From Daedaleopsis sinensis (lineage: Eukaryota > Basidiomycota > Agaricomycetes > Polyporales > Polyporaceae), in contig CM066307.1 of the NCBI GenBank assembly GCA_033807695.1, positions 4,092,001 through 4,156,000 on the forward strand: a DNA stretch of 64,000 nt. Direction: 5' to 3'. Position 1 is the first letter of the stretch, and every line of letters begins with the position of its first letter. This document shows positions 35,370-45,885 of this stretch, in pieces. Both the position numbers and the translations under genes were made by a program. Below the pieces are notes generated by a model. That model had not been told where the DNA came from. It saw nothing but the letters and a program-made list of their open reading frames with translations, and made no database searches.

Positions 35370-35866
35370 CTACATATCCGCAGCGTAACAAGTCATGAAC
35401 TGCTCAGCGGACGCGGCATTGGGGAAGGTCAAACAACCTTGCTTGCCGTCGCGAAACTGTTGAACGTAGACGCGCTGTCAAGAAGTGAGCTGTAGCGATC
35501 TTCAGAGTGAACATGTCTCTACTCACCAAAGCTTCGCAGTCGTGCTGATATCCTAGCAGCACCGGTCGGCTCATTGCTGTGCCACTTCCGTCCGTTGTCG
35601 ACGTACAGACGACCACTGCGGAATATCAGTCAAGCTTTCACATAGCCTCTGACTGCGATGCACGTACCCCCTCCTGAAGCCCTAGTGACGACTTCGAAAA
35701 TGTCAGCCGGGGCCGAACGCATGAAGCCACCAGTTTTCTTGTGATGTTCGAACTCAGAGACCAGGCTGAGCAAGTGGTAGAGTTGCAATAGGACCATTGC
35801 TAGCAATAGTAAGCCTAGATGGTACCGCGGTGGCGGACGAGGGACGATGTCTGTGGGCACGGGCAT
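35370..35866 (-). CDS. Small single-pass membrane protein (left copy), 130 aa
   Basis: Exons 35866-35668, 35615-35527 and 35474-35370. The start at 35866 gives M-P-V-P-T-D-I-V-P-R-P-P-P, then a hydrophobic helix (L-G-L-L-L-L-A-M-V-L-L-Q-L-Y). A globular C-terminal part follows with I-F-E-V-V-T-R, V-C-T-S-T-T-D-G-S-G-T and E-Q-F-M-T-C-Y. Exons 2 and 3 are 89 and 105 nt, the same lengths as in the paralogue at 59,443-59,963. It converges on the WD40 gene with only about 50 bp between stops. No known domain. ORFs extending upstream to 36148 are not supported by the paralogue. Confidence 0.75.
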
Positions 35867-36269
35867 GGGGCTGAGACAAAATTGGTGAGGGAGCGCGTCG
35901 CACGTAGATCGTTCATAAACGTGCGGTATGACAAACGACATTTCGAGCCATCTGAGCAGGAGGCACGGAAGAAAGGCATCATTATATTGACCTCTATACA
36001 CCGCGCGCTCTGGCGCCGAAGGGCGGGTGGCTGTGCGGCGGCGTCGGGAGCACCTGCGCGCCTGCTCCGAGTCGCAGTCCTGCCACGTTCCTCCATGTTT
36101 TGTCCATTGCCCTATGCTTTGTCTTACATATAGCTCTTTGTCTAGCAAACTAGCTCGGATGCCTGGTCATGCAGTACTTGCCTTCTCGTGCCTCTACTGG
36201 CTCTCGTCTACTCCTACCACCTAGCCGCCTCCCCGCCACTCGACAGTCCTACTCTAGATCTGCACCGTC

Positions 36270-37485
36270 ATGGCCCCCAAGAAACGACCAGACTACGTGT
36301 TTCAAGCGCGAATTCTGAAAGACCACTCTGGGCCCACGCTGCTCGAATATGCAGCACCTCTATCTCTTCATCATGGGCGACCTCGTACGCCGACAATTCT
36401 GAGAGACATGATGATACGAGGCCATCCTGCGTACGTCGACCGTATAGTGTCCCCTACCTCCCGGACTAATCCCTTTGAACCTGTAGCGCGCCCGTCATAA
36501 AGGAGGAGCCTGGTGTGGCTCCCCCATACGTTGACTTTGAAGGAGATGGGTCAAGATACTCGCCTGTCAGGTTCCCTTCGGAAACTCGCAGCGCTTCTGT
36601 GGCACTCCGCAGCCTTTCTTCGGCACCCCCTGCTCGCAGCCCCGTCCCGGCGATGAACCCTAGTCCTGAACGACGCCCTTCCATTCTGCGTGCATCGAGC
36701 ACAGTGACCACAATCTTACCATCCCGAGCTGGTTCTGCTCGTATCCACACGCAACCTCCGTCTGCTAGCCGTCCAGGAACTCCCGCGCGCGATTTCCCTC
36801 CCGACAATTTCGGAGACTTCCTCCCGCCTCCATCGCACTCTAGTATCGTGACGCGTTCGATCTCTACGCGCAGTGGTCGTACGGGCGCCGCGAGTGGTGC
36901 CACCCAGAGTCCTATTGCGCGAGAGCACGGTCATCCTATGCTACCGGGCGAAGCTAGCGTGAGTCCTGAACGAATATGACCATGTACATTGACACTGATG
37001 GTATCATAGGCGTATAAGCGGACTCGTCGAGCGTGCCAACCCAGCGACGAGGAGAAGTCTGCTCTTCGTAAGGGCAAGAAGAACCAGCAGGAGCTCGAGA
37101 CCGCATGGTGGGAGCTTCGTAAGAAAAGGGGTGACCCTCCCCTCGTAGCCAACAGAGCGCTTGCTCATCCTCCGGACCTCAAATGCACGGACGAGCTGCG
37201 GCTTGGCGACCTTTTCGTTCATCGTTCCGTCGGTGGAATCCAGCTTTGGCTGTGGTCCGAAACCCCGAACACTCAGGGTGTATGGGCCCCCGTCCACTTG
37301 GGACACGTTAGGGAGTCTGATGGACGCGTCTTGAGCATGAGTCCCTCTCAGAACCCCTCGTTTGTTCTAGCTGGCTGGTACAGGAGGCAGAAGGACGAGC
37401 TGAATGGTACGTATCGCATATTGACGTACTAGTACTTCCGCGTCTGACGACTTTCTATATAGTCCAGGTGTTTGTTCTTCCGTGA
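36270..37485 (+). CDS. Conserved basidiomycete protein of unknown function (left copy), 350 aa
   Basis: Exons 36270-36430, 36487-36958, 37010-37406 and 37463-37485; the last encodes only V-Q-V-F-V-L-P and a stop. The N-terminus is M-A-P-K-K-R-P-D-Y-V-F-Q-A-R. A Ser/Pro-rich region holds S-P-V-R-F-P-S-E-T-R and P-D-N-F-G-D-F-L-P. A conserved C-terminal domain begins with basic Y-K-R-T-R-R-A-C-Q-P-S-D-E-E-K and contains L-G-D-L-F-V-H-R-S-V and G-R-V-L-S-M-S-P-S. The basic patch could be a nuclear signal. No known domain recognised. The paralogue at 57,870-59,040 keeps every intron position. It is divergent from the small membrane-protein gene with 403 bp between starts (402 bp in the other arm). 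Confidence 0.75.
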
Positions 37486-37591
37486 AGACGTCCATGACAT
37501 CCTTCAAGTGACCGCAGTTTAGTGACTCGCACTGAGCTCGTCAAGTATACCACGACATCGTGGCAGGGGATGGAGAGCGCGCGCGTGCTCT

Positions 37592-37619
37592 CTCCTCCTC
37601 CTCCTCCTCCTCCTCCTCG
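37592..37619. repeat. (CTC)n microsatellite
   Basis: About nine CTC/CCT triplets in the short gap before the left SUN gene. Confidence 0.9.
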
Positions 37620-37897
37620 CTTCCGAAACGTCCACGCTACCCAGTGCCCTTTTCTCGTTATGTTCTATCTCAGTCTCATCCCCTCTTGTCCATACGATGT
37701 ATGTCAGTCAGAATATGAGCCCGACGTATATGATAATACTGTCACGAATCTAATAGTTGCGCGCGCGCCACAGGCGCGAACGAGCGCCCATGGGCACGCC
37801 GAGCACTCAAGCGCTCATGTGCGCGCATCCTCCTTTGTTCCTACCACCACCTCACGTCCGCCTCCGGCCGCCACCTGCGTACCCACCAAATCGCGCC

Positions 37898-38935
37898 ATG
37901 CCCGCTACCGACAACGACGACCTCTCACGGTTTGATCCACGACGATTTGGAGGTGGGAAAGATGGTACTCTGAGTATGTACACCAACCCCATGTTCGATC
38001 AGCCTTCTGAGCTGACGAAAGCAGAGCGTAAGGGCGTGCGCTGGCCGGATGATGCACCTGAACAGGCTGACCCGAGCTCGTCCCTGGTCAACAATGCTAC
38101 CTCTCCACCGTCATCAATCGCCCCTGCGTTTTGGCTCTCCGTAGCGAAACAGTTCGTTTCCTGGTTCCCCGCCTTCATCATCATGGCATACTTGCTAGTG
38201 CGCGATGGGTGGTTCAGCCTTTTGGCTAGCCATATTTCCTCCAAGACCTCGCGACTAGGACCGCCGACCAGCTGGTATCGTTTTCATCCATCTCAACCGC
38301 ACTCCATATCCCCAGAGTTGCAACGACACATCGACAACCGCGTCACCCATCATCTCAAGGGCCCTGTCTTGCTTCGAGATTATGCTCTATTTGCAGACGG
38401 GGCTCTCGTAGACGAAGAGCTCACTACCCCGTCCAGCTGTCGCCCAACAGTTGCTCTCACAGACGACAATCACATAGGGAATTGTTGGCGTATAAGCTCC
38501 GGACAAGGGCAGCTCGGTATCGTCCTCCCCGACTTCATCCTTCCGACGTTTGTCACCGTCGATCATATCCCTGTCGAGCTTGCAGCAAACCCAGGTGAAG
38601 CACCCTCCCGTATGGTACTGTGGGGGGTTGTGGATGGAGACAGGAACGAACAACTGCTGGCCGATCATCAGGATCTGCTTCAAGCAGACGAGGGCGGTCG
38701 TCATGCACCTCCTCACGTCGGGAACACAGCTACCAACTTTGTCGTGTTAGCAAACTTCACGTACGATACAGGCGCTCCGAACCCGGTCCAAACCTTCCCC
38801 GTTCGCCCCGTCTTCCGCGAGATCGCCCTAGACTTTGGGTTGGTGGTCCTCGAGATTGCAGATAATTGGGGTTCTCCGTCTACGTGCTTGTACAGGGTTC
38901 GTGTCCATGGAGAACTCTCGGGTTTCGAAAGCTGA
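37898..38935 (+). CDS. SUN-domain membrane protein (left copy), 328 aa
   Basis: Exons 37973 back to 37898 and 38025-38935; the 51-nt intron (GTATGT...GCAG) leaves the frame open if retained, but the paralogue supports splicing. The start gives M-P-A-T-D-N-D-D-L-S-R-F-D-P. A hydrophobic helix (F-P-A-F-I-I-M-A-Y-L-L-V) near residues 65-85 precedes a SUN (Sad1/UNC-84) fold: V-L-L-R-D-Y-A-L-F-A-D-G-A, N-H-I-G-N-C-W, Q-L-G-I-V-L-P and R-M-V-L-W-G-V-V-D-G. Known SUN proteins sit in the inner nuclear membrane or ER and bind KASH peptides in the lumen. Membership is by motif; a KASH partner is not identified here. 226 bp before the large proline-rich gene. Confidence 0.75.
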   Translation: MPATDNDDLSRFDPRRFGGGKDGTLSMYTNPMFDQPSELTKAERKGVRWPDDAPEQADPSSSLVNNATSPPSSIAPAFWLSVAKQFVSWFPAFIIMAYLLVRDGWFSLLASHISSKTSRLGPPTSWYRFHPSQPHSISPELQRHIDNRVTHHLKGPVLLRDYALFADGALVDEELTTPSSCRPTVALTDDNHIGNCWRISSGQGQLGIVLPDFILPTFVTVDHIPVELAANPGEAPSRMVLWGVVDGDRNEQLLADHQDLLQADEGGRHAPPHVGNTATNFVVLANFTYDTGAPNPVQTFPVRPVFREIALDFGLVVLEIADNWGSPSTCLYRVRVHGELSGFES

Positions 38936-39161
38936 GTTGGTGAGTAAATGTATACTATGGATCGTTTACTGCTGCTCATTGGACCACTAGAATTTATCTT
39001 TACCATGTAACAATCACACCTTTATAGTCGCAAAGTCTGTTCGCGAAAACATTATGTGCAAATCAAAGTGTTGTTTAGTGTCACTTTCGCCGTCAAAGCT
39101 CCATTGGGCTTCGGTAACCCCGTATGTATAAGAACCACATCGAGGTGCGAGAAGGTTATAC

Positions 39162-42100
39162 ATGGACTCCCTAGACCACCAACACAGCACGACATCCTCC
39201 TCCGCGGACGCAGGCACCGTGGTTGACGAACAGCCGGAGGTTTCCGCAGATCCAGTCGAGAGTGGAGCCCTAGCGCTCAGCCAGGTGGCGGTAGCCGACA
39301 GCGACTCTGGCGACCTTGCTCCAGAGGCCACCTACCCTCCAAGCTCATCTGTAGTCCCAGAACCGTCTCAAGTGGCCGGATACAAGCGATCTAAAATAAG
39401 GCAGGAAAAGATCGTCAACGACAAGTCTGGCAAGTTTCACTTTGCAGTAAGCTCCCCATCTGATGGTCAACACACCGACCACTCACGCACTGCGACAGGC
39501 TTGGGCTGGACCCATAGAAGTCAGGCCTATCACCAGGCTGCGTAAGAGCAGAGTCGAGATACGCAGACGTCAAGAGAAGAAGCGTGAGGTCGTCGAAGAA
39601 GATACAAGGATGGACATACCTCCAGAGATTCAGGTATGTGTGCCGCGAGCGTAATTCGTATGAGACCTCCTGAATGTCTCAATTCGCGCACGTTACTAGG
39701 CACACACAGCCGCCTATTGGGGCCCATTCGGCAGGTCGCAACTGCAAAAGCAGCTAGTAGAAGGTTCGGAAGCTGCTATGCGCACGGAGGCCGATCAGCC
39801 GTCGGCGACAGCGGTCGCATTCGAGTCGGTAGCAGACGGAGGTGTTCACAGCGAACCCATGCTGATCGACCTCGGCGAGGTGGAAGCCACTGCGGATCCT
39901 CCAGACTACCCCGGCCAATCTCAGGATCCTCGGACGTCCGCTCGAGAAGTCGACTACCCATCCCAATCTATCTCGACTCGTCAGCCATCTCGTGCCTCCG
40001 CTCAGTATGCACCGGCAGGGCCATCTCAGCCGCCTGCAAGTTATCCGCCTTCCCAGTCTTACGCCGCGCTATCATACGCCCAAGCTGAGCCTTACCGCGC
40101 GCCCTCGCACCCGCCCCCCGAGCCTTACCGAGCGCCCTCGCACCCGCCCCCCGAGCCTTACCGCGCGCCCTCGCGCCCGCCCCCGGAGCCTTACCGCGCG
40201 CCCTCGCGCCCGCCCCCGGAGCCTTATCGCGCGCCCTCGCGCCCGCCCCCAGAGCCTTACCGCGCGCCTCCGAACCTGCCCCCCGAGCCTCACCGCGCGC
40301 CCTCGCAACCGGTGGCCGAGTACTACCGCGCGCCCTCGCAACCGGTGGCCGAGTACTACCGCGCGCCCTCGCAACAGGTGGCCGAGTACTACCGCGCGCC
40401 CTCGCACCCGCCTGTCGAGTACTACCGCGCGCCTTCACACCCGCCCGCCAAGTACAACCGCGCGCCTTCGCACCCGCCTGCGGAGCCTTACCGCGCACCA
40501 TCGCACCCACCTGCGGGACCTTACCGCGCACCGTCGCAATACGTCCCCACTGTGCCCTCACAGCCTGTCGGGTGGAACCAGGCTTCTCAATATGCCCCCG
40601 ACTTCTCGCAGACATTCCAGGAAGCGCCTGCACCGCAGGAGTACCCCGCCCCGCCACCCCGACAGCCACAAATGGCTCATCCTCAAGCAGCACAGTACTC
40701 TTCACCGTCCCAGCACCCGCAGGCCTCGTTGCAGCGATCTAATGCCCAGTCGCAGCAGCTCCCCCAGCCTGTTCCTCCAGGTGGATCTTCGCGCGTGAGT
40801 CAAAGCCAGCCTCCCCAGCAGGCGCCTCCGGCCTCGACCCCTGGACCCCGAGTCAATGTCCACGAAGGGTTCGGCATCTTATTCACCAATCCACCTCCTC
40901 CCAAAGCTGTACGCTTTACGGAAGTTCCCGAAACAACGCCAGCACCCCGGGATATCATTGACGAGGTTTGTGACGGAGCAACTTGCGGAAATCCTGTTAC
41001 TCATGAGTTACGCGGCTCAGGATGATCCCATGGGTTCGACTGAGACAAACTCTCAGTGGCCGACAATGGAACCAACCCCAATTGCTTCCTCGTCTAGCTC
41101 TCAACCACCGGCAGCGTCATCTGGGAAAGGTAAAAGCCGGGCTGTGGAAACCCATCCACCATTGCAGGTACGAATATCTTGCTTAGATGAACACGGACGT
41201 GTTACTCAGCTCTTCGATTAGGATCTCCCCAAGTCTCAGTTGACGCTATTTCTGATGAACCGTATGGACAACATAGAAGAGAGCATCGACGCCCATGGCC
41301 AAGTTCAGTAAGTACCGGACCATTGGCAACTTGCGTGACGCTAATAACCGGAGGATCAGGTCACAAGTTTTGAAGAGTTTGAACGCTGTGTGCAATCAGC
41401 TCACCAACCTGTCAACGCCGAAGCCTCCAAAGAACAAGTTCTATCCGGCAGCGACTCCTCCGACACCATGGCGGAGCGGTCGAGCCCCGCGATCGAAGGC
41501 GTCTCGTATCTATCTTGCGAGCATGTCGACCCCTCGCGAAGATTTGTCGGCCGAGATTGCAGCGGTGTCCGAGGACGAGGACGAGGAAATGCCAGAGCAT
41601 CAAGCGACCCCATCTCGTCCGCGCACGCAGAAGGTTCCACCCAAGACTGCCAACTTCGTCTCTGTCGATGGATGGACGATGCCTTATATATCTCCAACGA
41701 CTGTGGAGGAGGAAGGCGTCATGATTTCTCAGATGACTGCGAGCGAACGTGCTGATCCCAACCGCACGTTCCTAAACCGCCTGCAGGTGAGTGTCTTCGT
41801 ATGTTGCCTGTCGGCCGGCAATTTGACCCGAATCTAGGCGGCGGTTAGGACCCATATGCTGTGGCTTCTCTGTTGCCCCAGCCTCAACAGCATTGGCCAG
41901 TATTGCCCACCGATCTCGGACGAGGAACGGGCGAAGTTCAAGTCGAGCGAAGGCAACTATTTCACCAGGAAGAACTTCCGCATCGACTTCCAGGCCGGCT
42001 GGAAGGGAGATGAGCTCAACCGTGCAGCACGGAGCTATTTCTCGCGACACATGGTTGAATCTGTAGCGGGTGGATCATATCGCACTGCGCCGCCCATTCC

Positions 42101-42810
42101 ATCACGTTTCTTCACGCTCGAGCAGATAGCTTTGGCTCTGGACGCCCACATGGATCATGCCAGACTCAAGTGGCGGCGATCGCGTAATCCTCCACCTCAG
42201 GATCTCCTGGACAAGCGGGCGGATCAGAACCGTATCAACAGTCGCAAGAAAACGGTGAGTTTGTCATATATCTTCCAAACTAACGTTTCGCTCACTACTC
42301 AATCAGACATACGTGAATCGTTGTTGGATAATCGCGGCCTACAAGCTCGAGCATCACTACGAGCTGTTTGCCATGATGACCACAGTTCATATGAGCGGCG
42401 ACGAGGCGGAGAGCGACCAAGCACGCGCTGAAGGGAAGTTCATCATCATTGAAGCAGCTTGGCAGAGCGTCGAGTTGAGGGAGTTCTTCGCCATCATCGA
42501 TGCGAAGTACTTCGTCGATACCGCCGCCAAGCGCCGGGGCGGCCGAGGTCCTCGCCAACGCATTCGAGTAGAGGGTGCAACGACGGTCGACTCCGACGCT
42601 CCGATTGGGCTTTGGAGAAACTGTTACGATCCGGCCTGGATCCGTAAGCAGCCGCCATGGTCGGTCACGGATCTTCAGATCATCGACGCCGACTACGACT
42701 TCACGCTGGACTTTTCCAAGGGCGCGACCGCGACGGACTCTGCGCAAGAGGTCTATGATAACCTGACGATGAAAGTGCGACAAGGAGAGGAGATGGAGGA
42801 GGATAGCTGA
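39162..42810 (+). CDS. Large proline-rich protein with conserved C-terminal domain (left copy), 1,088 aa
   Basis: Eight exons join in frame: 39162-39446, 39499-39633, 39700-40965, 41021-41167, 41222-41307, 41360-41786, 41838-42254 and 42307-42810. The N-terminus is acidic, then basic ([16 protein letters not shown]). Exon 3 encodes a long intrinsically disordered region with some fifteen copies of [11 protein letters not shown] and variants. The C-terminal half is structured, with [24 protein letters not shown] and a final acidic tail. This C-terminal architecture recurs in uncharacterised Agaricomycete proteins. No enzyme motif seen. The paralogue is at 45,886-49,528. Confidence 0.75.
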
Positions 42811-43085
42811 TCATGATGGACAGGGACGGTTGACGAATGTACTCTAGGTTTGCAATGTGATTCCCGACTCTGGCAGTCGCGGTACCGTTGGGGAGTGAGC
42901 GTGGACTGCACAAATTCGGTGAGTGCTCATATATGCCATGTTGTTCGCTCAGGGATCGGCGTTGTGTCTACGCGCAAACTCTATACTCACCCGTGTACGC
43001 TCGTGTGGCCTCCCGCCATTTGCCTGGTGGTGGGGACAAGTCGCTCGGTCGCTCGTCCGCAAAACCCGGGTGCGCACACCATGAA
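42811..43085. other. 3' flank, nothing recognised
   Basis: Transition from the left-arm gene to the repeat-rich centre; no gene seen. Confidence 0.4.
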
Positions 43086-43119
43086 ACCGGCCCTCTGTCC
43101 TCACACACGCCGCCAGTCG

Positions 43120-44060
43120 CTCGCCCGCCGAGTGCGTATGCGTGCCCGGGGGCGCATGCGCGCTCTGCGAGCCTCGCACTGTGATCTCATGCGCGCCGTC
43201 GGTCGCTCACCCGCCGAGTGCGTATGAGTGCCCGGGGGCGCATGCGAGCCTTCGGGCACTCGCCCGCCGAGTGCGGTTGCGCGCCCGGGGTGCATGTGCG
43301 CTCTGCGAAGCCCGCCCTGTGTTCTCATACGCGCGCCCTCGGTCGCTCGGGCACTCGCCCGCCGAGTGCGTATGCGTGCCCGAGAGCGCATGCGCGCTCT
43401 GCGAGGCCCGCACTGTGTTCTCATGCGCGCCGTCGGTCGCTCACCCGCCAAGTGTGTATGAGTGCCCGGGGGCGCATGCGAGCCTTCGGGCACTCGCCCG
43501 CCGAGTGCGGTTGCGCGCCCGGGGTGCATGTGCTCTCTGCGGAGCCCGCCCTGTGTTCTCATACGCGCCCCCGGCCGGTCGCTCGGACACTCGCCCGCCG
43601 AGTGCGTATGAGTGCCCGGGGGCGCATGCGCGCCTTCGGTCGGTCGCCCGCCGAGTGCAGTTGCGCGCCCGGGGGTGCATGTGCGCGCCCGGGGGTGCAT
43701 GTGCGCTCCCCGACGCCTGTCCTTTGTTCGTGTACGCGCGCCCGGTCGTGCCCGGGGGCGCATGCGCGCCTTCGGTCTCTCCCCCGCCGAGTGCAGTTGC
43801 GCGCCCGGGGGTGCATGTGCGCGCCCGGGGGTGCACATGCGCTCCCCGACGCCATGTCCTTTGTTTGTATACGCGCGCCCGGTCGTGCCCGGGGGCGCAT
43901 GCGCGCCTTCGGTCTCTCCCCCCGCCGAGTGCGGCTGCGCGTCCGGGGGTGTATGTGCGCTCCCCGAGGCCCAAGTACGCGCCCTCAGCCGCTCGCCCGC
44001 CGAGCGCGTATCCGCCCCGGAGGGCGCATGCGCGCCCTCTGAAGCCGGCCCTTTGTACGC
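43120..44060. repeat. GC-rich interspersed tandem array at the centre of the inverted duplication
   Basis: Repeated blocks CGCCCGCCGAGTGCG, GTGCCCGGGGGCGCATGCGC and CTGTGTTCTCATACGCGC recur with irregular spacing of roughly 50-100 bp and larger groups of about 240 bp. ORFs of up to 530 codons on both strands are artefacts. Decayed copies continue to about 44,640 (GAACCTGTGCGCGAGGGTGC). Confidence 0.8.
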
Positions 44061-44635
44061 ACTCGCGCCCTCGGCGTGCGTACAGTCTCTCGGTGGAGTC
44101 TCATACGAGCCCGGAGTCGCGCGCGTACTTTCAAAAGCGCGCCATTTGTACACGCATGCGTCGCTGACGCGCGTACAGTGCGTTGACTGCCCGCTCGTTG
44201 CGCCAGATTGCGCTCCTGTAAATGCGTGGGGTGACTTTCCGAGGCCCGTCCTTCTAGCTCGTCCATTGCGTGTGTATGCGCTGTCGGCTTTGCGTGCTTG
44301 ATACACGTCCGGGGTTGCGCGTATGCTTTGCGAGGCTAGGCCTTGGCGCACTCGCTGCGAGACTGTCGACTGTGGGTCTGTGGGTCCGCAATGCCCACAT
44401 CCGCAATGCCCACATCGCCGACAAACCGCACTGTCAGGGTGCAGCGTATGCGTCATGTGCTCTCCGTGTATACCTGAGCCCGCAAGTGTACGACCGTGCT
44501 CATGACGTCTTACTTGCGCTACACTGCGCACGGATGCGTGAACTTGTGCGCGAGTGCCTGAACCTGTGCGCGAGGGTGCGCGAGTGCGTGAACTTGTGCG
44601 CGAGGGTGCGCGAGGGTGCGCGAGTGCGCGCACCA

Positions 44636-44682
44636 GGGAGAGATATGTTTCATGTCTTGGCGCGAGACATGAAACATTTCCC
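44636..44682. other. Perfect 13-bp hairpin with flanking pairing
   Basis: ATGTTTCATGTCT at 44645-44657 and its exact complement AGACATGAAACAT at 44665-44677 enclose a 7-base loop. Outer GGGA and TCCC also pair. The spacer midpoint between the two arms is about 44,348, some 300 bp away. Confidence 0.8.
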
Positions 44683-44689
44683 GAAGATA

Positions 44690-45150
44690 TCATGCAAGTA
44701 TCGCTTGAAAGATATCAGTACCGGGGATGTTATTGTGATATGTTTGCTGTATCTCGGATATCCGACGGCGTGTTATTTTCAAAGATATCTCGTCCATGTC
44801 CTGCGCCGTGATACGGCGGCTATACCGTTCATGTCCTGGCCTGAGATATGGGTTAACATTTCATTGCATACGATATTAATTAGAAACGCTCTATGTCGTC
44901 TCATGATCTCTTAGCAGGATACTTATGACTTCCATTGACGTGAAATGAAGCCTGTCCATTGAATAAAATCGACCCGGATACTTGACACGGTTCAAACATA
45001 TCCTTTGTATATCACTCCACGCGACTGTTAACAATTCACGAACTTATCCTGCCCGAGGATGCTCAAAGATGTCCATGCCGTTGGCATGCATAGGAAATTA
45101 AAGGGATTGTTTACATATCGGTCGCTGGGATATTGGCGAGATATGACCGG
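44690..45150. other. AT-richer core of the spacer
   Basis: About 450 bp, AT-richer than its surroundings, with several GATATC or AGATAT words and CATGTCCTG variants of the hairpin arm. No gene recognised. Confidence 0.5.
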
Positions 45151-45221
45151 GACCCGGTAAGGTTGCTTGCGCATTTCACAGCGATGTCAGGGGTCCCGAA
45201 AATCCGGCATGCACGCTGTGT

Positions 45222-45600
45222 CCGAGCGCACAAACGGCGTGCCCGGACGCTCTCCGCAGGCGCACGCGCGCGCAAACAGGGTGCCCGGACGCTCTCTACG
45301 GGCGCATGTGCACACCCGAGCGCACAGGCGGGGCGGCCGTACAGAGCGCGGCCACTCCGGTACGCACACCGGCCACGGTACGTCCAGGCGCAGCTGGGCC
45401 GCCGAGGGCGCATGTGCGCACCCGAGCGCACAAACGGCGTGCCCGGACGCTCTCCGCAGGCGCACGCGCGCGCAAACAGGGTGCCCGGACGCTCTCTACG
45501 GGCGCATGTGCACACCCGAGCGCACAGGCGGGGCGGCCGTCCAGAGCGCGGCCACTCCGGTACGCACACCGGCCACGGTACGTCCAGGCGCAGCTGGCCC
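45222..45600. repeat. Two-copy direct repeat, 200-bp period
   Basis: GAGCGCACAAACGGCGTGCC starts at 45224 and again at 45424. The two copies are nearly identical for about 175 bases, ending at GTCCAGGCGCAGCTGG. Confidence 0.9.
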
Positions 45601-45885
45601 GAGTAGCAGCAGTTTTCTTGGGCGTGAGGGCCACGGAGAGCGCAAGTGCGGCGGCGCCGCACTTGCGCTCTCAGCAGGCGGCAGCGGCGCATGTGCGTAC
45701 TCGAGTGCGCGACTTCGCGTGCACTAATGCCCTCGAAGTGCGATGAGGAGAACCTGAGGGATATGATGAACTACTCACCTCGTACCTCCTCCCGAAGACG
45801 CAGCTGCTTGGGAACTCGACGCAAGCGGTCATGAGCATACGGAACGAGCCAAGAAACATTCCTCTACTACTCTGCCTGCAGGCCA

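Noticed and set aside
43101..44693. 530-codon - strand ORF and several + ORFs
   Set aside because: Lies in the central repeat array; low-complexity Arg/Ala/His product and open frames on both strands.
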